DNA from: Chloroflexota bacterium
GTDB taxonomy: Bacteria > Chloroflexota > Ktedonobacteria > Ktedonobacterales > JACDGC01
Assembly: GCA_021812265.1 (NCBI GenBank)
Contig: JAKAOI010000040.1
Span: forward strand, 1 to 10,526
Direction of reading: 5' to 3'
DNA length: 10,526 bases
How positions within the stretch are numbered: position 1 is the first letter of the stretch; every line of letters begins with the position of its first letter. The translations under genes and the position numbers were made by a program. This document shows, in pieces, positions 6,264 through 10,526 of this stretch. The notes below the pieces were generated by a model that worked only from the letters and a program-made list of their open reading frames with translations, was not told where the DNA came from and did no database searches.

Positions 6264-6887
6264 CTACGCGGGTTTAGCGGCAATAATAGCCACTTGCGGG
6301 TGTATGCTGCCACCACTCCATTTTTCAGATGAAATAATAAATCCGGCGGCGCGTACAGCCTGCGGTGTATTGCGATTTAAATGACAATTGCCGGCGGCAA
6401 GCATCTGCAGCGGTGTAAGTACATGCTGCGCAGTGGCCCATACGGGGTTGCCGCTCAGCACATGTTCAAACATCAGCAAGGATCCGCCCGGTTTCAGCAC
6501 ACGCATAATTTCTTGCAAACCCTTTTCCGGGTTACTGACCGAACAAAATACCAGAGTAGTCACCACACTATCAAAAACTGCATCTTCAAAAGGCAGCGCC
6601 TCGGCAGATCCTGCTAAAAGCGTTATGGGAACTTTTGCGGCGGCAATGCGTTTTTGCGCATATTCACGCATCATATCATGCGGCTCTACCGCCTGCACAT
6701 CTGCAGTTACTGCAGGATCGTAAAACGCAAAATTTTGGCCGCCGCCGGCCCCAACTTCCAATGTTTTGCCGTGCGCTTGCGCAATAAGCTGTTGCCGCCA
6801 CGGATCGAACTGTGATTTAAAAACGCCGGTTTGGGATATTTTTTCATACACACCGGCAAAAAAGGGATTGCGCTGCAATATGCCCAT
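6264..6887 (-). CDS. Class I SAM-dependent methyltransferase
   Basis: A 207-residue type 11 methyltransferase. SAM motif I is LEVGAGGGQ (43-51), the acidic residue binding the SAM ribose is E68 in AVEPHDMM, and GSAEALPF (93-100) and DSVVTTLVFCSV (106-117) are the next Rossmann motifs. LKPGGSLLMFEH (131-142) is the usual strand 5 region. The later GNCHLNRNTP segment with AGF resembles the METTL7/UbiE-like branch, which acts on small or lipid-like substrates. The substrate cannot be named from sequence. The ATG at 6887 has only a weak AGG about 9 nt upstream. It is divergent from another methyltransferase, with about 116 bp between the starts. Confidence 0.88.
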   Translation of the reverse strand: MGILQRNPFFAGVYEKISQTGVFKSQFDPWRQQLIAQAHGKTLEVGAGGGQNFAFYDPAVTADVQAVEPHDMMREYAQKRIAAAKVPITLLAGSAEALPFEDAVFDSVVTTLVFCSVSNPEKGLQEIMRVLKPGGSLLMFEHVLSGNPVWATAQHVLTPLQMLAAGNCHLNRNTPQAVRAAGFIISSEKWSGGSIHPQVAIIAAKPA

Positions 6888-7003
6888 ACGATAACCTGCT
6901 TACCCATTACTCTTTCGAAAAAACTTCTGCTTTAATATATATAGTAATATGAGCCAATTAATAATAACAATATCGTAATTTGAATTTGAAAAGGAACTGT
7001 TTT

Positions 7004-7786
7004 ATGGCGCAAGATTCACGCCCCGGCAATTACTTCGCTTTTAACAGCGCTGCGGCAAGATATGTAAAAGGCAGACCAAACTTTCATCCCCGAATCATCA
7101 ATCAAATTCAGCAAACGCTGCAACTAAAGCAGCCAATACCGCGCGCATTGGATGTGGGCTGCGGCACAGGGCTTTCAACACTGGCGCTGCGCCCCGTAGC
7201 AGAACAAATCATCGGAACGGATATATCCGAAGCAATGCTGGCAATGGCGCAGCCAGATCCGCATATTATATATATGCAAGCTCCGGCAGAAAATCTGCCT
7301 TTTCCGAATGAATATTTTGATTTTATAACCATTTCGCTGGCGTTTCATTGGGTAGACCAGCCAAAATTTCTGACAGAGGCGCGACGGCTTTTGCGGAAAG
7401 GTTCTTTTCTTGTTATTTATGATAATCATTTTAAAGGCGTTATGCCGGGTTATCCTAAATTTCATACATGGTTTCGCGAAGTATTCTTAACTCGGTTTCC
7501 CAGAACGCCCCGCGGAGCAGTTCACTTTACCCATGAAGAAGCGCTGCAATTTCAATTTGAGCTTTATGCGCAAGAAACTTATCCGCATCTTCTCACATTT
7601 ACCATTGATTCTTTAATTGCTTATTTCATCAGTTTAAGCCATGTAATAGCAGTTATTGAATTTGGCGGGGAAACCGTGGAATCGATAGAAAATTGGCTAA
7701 GAAACCAATTGCAGCCATTTTTTCAAGGTAGCGCCGAAGCGCAATGCGCGCTGGAAGCGCCGATTTGGTGTCTTCAGGCAGTATAA
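7004..7786 (+). CDS. Class I SAM-dependent methyltransferase (TMT1-like)
   Basis: A 260-residue protein with motif I ALDVGCGTGLSTL (48-60), the SAM-ribose acidic residue D73 in GTDISEAML, APAENLPF (93-100) and the signature AFHWVDQPKF (113-122), which recurs in trans-aconitate methyltransferase-like enzymes. Residues 123-140 give the LLRKGSFLVIYD strand, and the C-terminal 110 residues form an aromatic-rich cap that probably holds the substrate. I chose the ATG at 7004 because AAGGA (6991-6995) stands 8 nt upstream; an in-frame TTG at 6980 would add 8 residues and would include the ribosome site itself. The divergent spacer is very AT-rich, and no single promoter stands out. The natural substrate is unknown; a carboxylic acid or other small molecule is a guess from family resemblance. 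Confidence 0.88.
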   Translation: MAQDSRPGNYFAFNSAAARYVKGRPNFHPRIINQIQQTLQLKQPIPRALDVGCGTGLSTLALRPVAEQIIGTDISEAMLAMAQPDPHIIYMQAPAENLPFPNEYFDFITISLAFHWVDQPKFLTEARRLLRKGSFLVIYDNHFKGVMPGYPKFHTWFREVFLTRFPRTPRGAVHFTHEEALQFQFELYAQETYPHLLTFTIDSLIAYFISLSHVIAVIEFGGETVESIENWLRNQLQPFFQGSAEAQCALEAPIWCLQAV

Positions 7787-7830
7787 ACCTCACAATAGTG
7801 TTTTTGGGCAGGGATTAGAACGCAATAGGA

Positions 7831-7836
7831 TATAAT
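7831..7836 (+). promoter_or_regulatory. Possible -10 element of the FemAB-like gene
   Basis: A perfect TATAAT 54 bp before the ATG at 7891. The nearest -35-like hexamer, TTGGGC at 7804-7809, is 21 bp away, which is too far for a standard promoter. Between the -10 and the ATG a small hairpin, GCTGA (7847-7851) with TCAGC (7857-7861), would lie in the leader. Confidence 0.35.
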
Positions 7837-7890
7837 TAAGGCGCCGGCTGAACAAATCAGCGCTATTTTCTGTTCTTGAGGATTATTCTC

Positions 7891-8904
7891 ATGCGTATCC
7901 GCCAAATTACCGACAGCAGCGAGTGGGACACTACGCTATTATCACATCCCCAAGCTCATCCCCTGCAAACATGGGGATGGGGCGAGGTTAAAAAAGCCGC
8001 CGGCTGGAAAGCTGTGCGCCTTGCCGGATTTAACGATAACAACACACTGCATGCGGCGGCGCAGCTACTCATCCGCAGCGTACCGCACACCCCATTTTCC
8101 ATGCTTTATATTCCTCGCGGCCCGGTCATTCAGCCGGATGATCGCGAAGGAATGGCCGAATTGCTGGAACATATAAAAATATACGCAAAAAATTTTGGCG
8201 CCATATTTTTGAAAACAGACCCGGCGTGGCCGGCGGGAACTGCGCATACGCTGGAAGATATGCGCTTTCACCTCAGCAGAGAAACCATTCAGGTCAGCGA
8301 AACATACACCATCGATCTTACCAAAAGCGCGGAAGATATTCTGGCGGGTATGCGATCGAAAACGCGGCAATATATTCGCAAAGCAGAACGCGAAGGCGCA
8401 GAAATTATTCGCGACCAAACCGGAACGATGTTGGATACCGTCTATGAAATATATGCGCAAACATCCCGCCGCGCAAAATTTGGGCTGCACCCAGCGCAAT
8501 ATTATAAAGATATCTTTCGGTTATACAATCCAAGCAATCAATATCTCTATATCGCGTCAGTAAACGGCCAGCCGGCGGCATTCCTTTGGATGGCCTGCGC
8601 AGGAAAATTTGCGGTTGAATTATATGGCGGAGTCAGCGATTCCGGACAAGAATATAAATCCAATTTTCTGCTGAAATGGCGCGCCATTCAGGATATGCAA
8701 GCGGCGGGATACACAGTATATGATCTCAATGGCAGAGTAAATGAAGGGATCAGCCAATTTAAAGAAGGGTTTGGCCCAGACGCAACTGAATGGGTGGGAT
8801 CATATGATCTTGTATATAATTCACTGCTGTATCAGGGTTGGACGCGGACTTTACCGTTTGCCAAACGGATTTTAGCAAAATCTGACACACATTCCGGTGA
8901 ATGA
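7891..8904 (+). CDS. FemAB-family aminoacyl/peptidoglycan-bridge transferase
   Basis: FemABX proteins transfer amino acids from aminoacyl-tRNA to the peptide stem of lipid II at the cytoplasmic face of the membrane. This 337-residue protein shows the family layout of two GNAT-like halves. The first has LQTWGWGEVKKAAGW (25-39), PRGPV (75-79) and LKTDPAW (107-113). The second has ETYTIDL (137-143), the conserved MRSKTRQYIRKAEREG (154-169), the GNAT core GQPAAFLW (226-233), YDLNGR (277-282) and ISQFKEGFG (287-295). The ATG at 7891 has GAGG (7878-7881) 9 nt upstream; a TTG at 7876 would overlap that site. There is no cell-wall cluster around it, so which amino acid is added is unknown. Some FemAB-like proteins act outside peptidoglycan, for example in exopolysaccharide clusters, so the precise role is inference. 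Confidence 0.88.
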   Translation: MRIRQITDSSEWDTTLLSHPQAHPLQTWGWGEVKKAAGWKAVRLAGFNDNNTLHAAAQLLIRSVPHTPFSMLYIPRGPVIQPDDREGMAELLEHIKIYAKNFGAIFLKTDPAWPAGTAHTLEDMRFHLSRETIQVSETYTIDLTKSAEDILAGMRSKTRQYIRKAEREGAEIIRDQTGTMLDTVYEIYAQTSRRAKFGLHPAQYYKDIFRLYNPSNQYLYIASVNGQPAAFLWMACAGKFAVELYGGVSDSGQEYKSNFLLKWRAIQDMQAAGYTVYDLNGRVNEGISQFKEGFGPDATEWVGSYDLVYNSLLYQGWTRTLPFAKRILAKSDTHSGE

Positions 8905-9060
8905 AGCAACTTTTTTTATAATCAATCCGTTTGAAATAAAAGAACCGTCTTTAGCAGGGCGTTGAAATTATACTCTTCGCGTTTTCGCTTATATATTAAG
9001 CGCCTACCCGAAATCATTAATTTTTGCTGTTTATTGGCAGCTTTGAACGGATAACACATT

Positions 9061-9357
9061 ATGCCGGCGCAAAACCAAACACAGGGAACTCTTGAAGCAT
9101 ATATCATAGAAAGATTGCTTACTCTGCCAAAATATCACATTATTCTGCATAATGATGATACTCATGATATGCTATTTGTCGTTGCGGCGCTGCTGCGCAT
9201 CATACCATCGCTCAGCCGCGCGGCAGCGTTTGAAATTATGCTGCGCGCGCATCAAACAGGCAAAGCAATTATTGCGACTATGCCGCGAGAAACCGCAGAA
9301 TTTTACTGCGGCGAGCTAAAAAACACAGGTTTGCAAGCCACAATAGAGCCGGCGTAA
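9061..9357 (+). CDS. clpS: ATP-dependent Clp protease adaptor ClpS
   Basis: ClpS delivers proteins with destabilising N-terminal residues (N-degrons) to a Clp unfoldase-protease. The protein is 98 residues: a flexible N-terminal tail (1-22) that would enter the unfoldase, then the folded core. The N-degron pocket is preserved: HNDDTHDM (30-37) gives N31, D32 and M37, aligning with N34, D35 and M40 of E. coli ClpS, and RAHQTGKA (62-69) gives H64, matching H66. MPRETAEFY and GLQATIEPA complete the usual C-terminal end. The ribosome site is weak (GGA about 9 nt upstream). No clpA or clpC is in the window; presumably its partner is encoded elsewhere. It converges on the phosphatase gene with 32 bp between stops. 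Confidence 0.95.
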   Translation: MPAQNQTQGTLEAYIIERLLTLPKYHIILHNDDTHDMLFVVAALLRIIPSLSRAAAFEIMLRAHQTGKAIIATMPRETAEFYCGELKNTGLQATIEPA

Positions 9358-9361
9358 CGCA

Positions 9362-9380
9362 GGCGCAGTAAAACAGCGCC
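9362..9380. other. Small hairpin between convergent genes
   Basis: GGCGC (9362-9366) pairs with GCGCC (9376-9380), with a mismatch and two more pairs toward an AAA loop. It fills most of the 32-bp gap between the clpS and phosphatase stops. There is no T-run on either side, so termination here would be weak or factor-dependent. Confidence 0.35.
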
Positions 9381-9389
9381 CAACACAGG

Positions 9390-10028
9390 CTACAGCGATT
9401 GTTCGCGGCGTTGCTGCTCATATTCCATCAGCCGATATATTTGGCTCTCATTTGGCGCCGCCTGCCAGCGTTTTTCGGCAATTAATGTAAAGGCTTCCTT
9501 AGCGGTAAGCCCTTGATCTACCAACGCGGCGCCAGTAAGCAACACGCTTCTGCCCACACCATGCTTGCAATGCACCAACACTTTTTGCCCCATTTGCAGC
9601 CGATTATTAATCCACTCGGAGCCTTTGCGTAAATCTTCAAGCGAAAGCGGGTGCACATCCGGTGTCGGCAAATATAACAAATCTATACCATTTTGGCGCA
9701 AAAGGTCTTCATCATCTTTATCTTCCAGTCGCACATCCACCACACTGCCCACCTGCAAGGCCACCAGCGCGGGAATATTATTGGAAGAAAATTGGCCGCC
9801 AACAGCCAAGGTAGAAGTTATCCAACTTAAATTTAATGGATTAGGCATCGGTAAACGCATACGAACCGCCAATTTTTGTCTTTTAGAATGAGAAGGAAAC
9901 AGCCATGTCATAAAGCGCGCCCACGTAAGAATCAATATACGCAAAAAGGTGCGCAGCAATACTAAAATAAAAGCCTGATGAAATGGTTTTTCGGTTACTT
10001 TTGTTGGGTTAAGGATAGAATCTTGCAA
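9390..10028 (-). CDS. Membrane-anchored dual-specificity protein phosphatase
   Basis: The catalytic signature HCX5RS is present as VHCKHGVGRS. Counting from the TTG at 10028 (212 residues), the nucleophile is C154 and the phosphate-loop arginine R160. D124 in TPDVHP is placed as the general acid. The domain, about residues 65-208, begins NLSWITSTLAVGGQ, the common start of DSP-type phosphatases. Ahead of it is a hydrophobic segment of about 25 residues (19-45), rich in Leu, Ile, Phe and Trp and followed by KRQK, predicting one membrane helix with the phosphatase in the cytoplasm. I chose TTG 10028 because GAGG lies 9 nt upstream; another TTG at 10043 has no ribosome site, and the first ATG would cut into the helix. 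Substrate is unknown: phosphotyrosine/serine protein, phospholipid or sugar phosphate are all possible. Confidence 0.85.
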   Translation of the reverse strand: MQDSILNPTKVTEKPFHQAFILVLLRTFLRILILTWARFMTWLFPSHSKRQKLAVRMRLPMPNPLNLSWITSTLAVGGQFSSNNIPALVALQVGSVVDVRLEDKDDEDLLRQNGIDLLYLPTPDVHPLSLEDLRKGSEWINNRLQMGQKVLVHCKHGVGRSVLLTGAALVDQGLTAKEAFTLIAEKRWQAAPNESQIYRLMEYEQQRREQSL

Positions 10029-10179
10029 AATTGTATTCCTCAAGATGAGATAAAATTAAGCCTTGCTGATAACGTCATATCGGGAATCTGCAACAGCGGC
10101 GCCTTCGATGTGAGATGAGCGTATTGTGCGATCCACTGTCATCAGCGCCAAACAGATTCATACATGACATACATCATAG

Positions 10180-10224
10180 AAAAATCTTAAAAAATAAAAA
10201 TAATTTGGGGCGCTCGCGCGTCCC
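10180..10224 (-). terminator. Intrinsic terminator of the partial gene at the right edge
   Basis: On the minus strand a GC-rich hairpin (10224-10207) pairs GGG with CCC and CGC with GCG around a GCGA loop, with one A-C mismatch. The downstream run (10206-10180) is almost all T and A, including TTTTTATTTTTT. It lies 26 bp after the stop of the minus-strand frame at 10250, which supports that frame being a real gene. Confidence 0.6.
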
Positions 10225-10249
10225 TAATTAGCCATTCTTGATAAAGATT

Positions 10250-10518
10250 TCAACCGCGGTTGTCACCGGCGTTATGGCGCCGCTGCGTTATTTTATTAAA
10301 AAGGCGAAGTCTTCGGCGCAAATATAAGGATGATCGGCTCAGCAGCCGCATATTAATTTTTTGCTGTTTATCGCGTCGTTTGGCGCTGCGAACTGTTTTG
10401 CCGGCGGCGTAGAGCGAACGATTCCACAAAGAAATTGAGCGCGGCGCGGGAACATATTGCAAAATGAGTTTAGCTATGGCAAAAGACGCTTGGGCGCTGC
10501 TTAATGCGCAGGCGCGCT
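10250..10518 (-). CDS. C-terminal end of an unrecognised basic protein
   Basis: An open minus-strand frame runs from the contig edge to a TGA at 10250, about 89 residues. It begins RACALSSAQASFAIAKLILQ, helix-like, and ends in a strongly basic tail with many Arg/Lys pairs (SAKRRDKQQK, LYLRRRLRLF). No domain is recognised. A TTG at 10462 could be a start, but it has no ribosome site, and the reading before it looks equally protein-like, so I take this as the 3' part of a longer gene cut by the contig end. The stop codon that closes the frame upstream (10517-10519) includes the first base of the adapter-like tail and so is unreliable. A terminator follows the gene. A 12-bp palindrome, CAACCGCGGTTG (10251-10262), overlaps its last codons. 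Confidence 0.45.
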
Positions 10519-10526
10519 AGATCGGA
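10519..10526 (+). other. Probable sequencing-adapter remnant
   Basis: The window ends AGATCGGA, identical to the first eight bases of the common Illumina TruSeq adapter. Its position at the very terminus makes untrimmed adapter more likely than chance. These bases should not be used for annotation. Confidence 0.7.

Noticed and set aside
8065..8499. Minus-strand frame of 144 codons inside the FemAB gene
   Set aside because: It is fully antisense to a well-supported gene and has the Cys/Phe/Arg-rich composition typical of shadow frames.
10464..10520. + strand start of a new gene (MSLAMAKDAW...) at the right edge
   Set aside because: There is no ribosome site, it is antisense to the more protein-like minus frame that has a terminator, and its stop comes from the adapter-like tail.

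Overview
The window looks like part of a bacterial chromosome of moderate GC content, read from a short contig. Gene content (lipoyl synthase, long-form phosphoglycerate dehydrogenase coupled to a class V aminotransferase, FemAB-type transferase, ClpS, SAM methyltransferases, a propeller-like lipoprotein with a Thr/Pro/Ala-rich linker) and protein style suggest Chloroflexota. That assignment is inference from general resemblance. No rRNA, tRNA, CRISPR array or transposase gene is visible.

Layout. 1-80: end of an upstream + strand unit, seen only as an intrinsic terminator. 156-1900: a minus-strand unit behind a perfect-consensus promoter (TTGACA-N17-TATAAT). It encodes a small secreted protein and then a lipoprotein, and both reading frames are broken. 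The lipoprotein break is explained exactly by one extra copy of a 7-bp tandem repeat. 1998-2879: lipA, minus strand. 2914-3184: a gene-free block holding two adjacent 134-bp stem-bounded elements with related ends and several internal hairpins. 3232-5987: a two-gene serine-type operon on the minus strand, with the aminotransferase first and serA overlapping it by ATGA. It has a good promoter and a 12-bp palindrome in its leader. 6264-7786: two divergent class I SAM methyltransferases. 7891-8904: FemAB-like peptidyltransferase, + strand. 9061-9357: clpS, + strand, converging on a membrane-anchored dual-specificity phosphatase (9390-10028, minus). 10250-10518: the C-terminal end of an unrecognised minus-strand gene, followed by a good terminator. 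The last 8 bases match the start of the Illumina adapter and are probably not genomic.

How the genes fit together. The aminotransferase-serA pair plausibly makes phosphoserine from 3-phosphoglycerate, but no serB is in view. LipA makes the lipoyl cofactor. ClpS feeds N-degron substrates to a Clp unfoldase encoded elsewhere. The FemAB protein likely modifies cell-wall precursors. The rest appear to be independent single-gene units. The most unusual parts are the frameshifted secreted/lipoprotein unit and the paired structured elements between lipA and serA.
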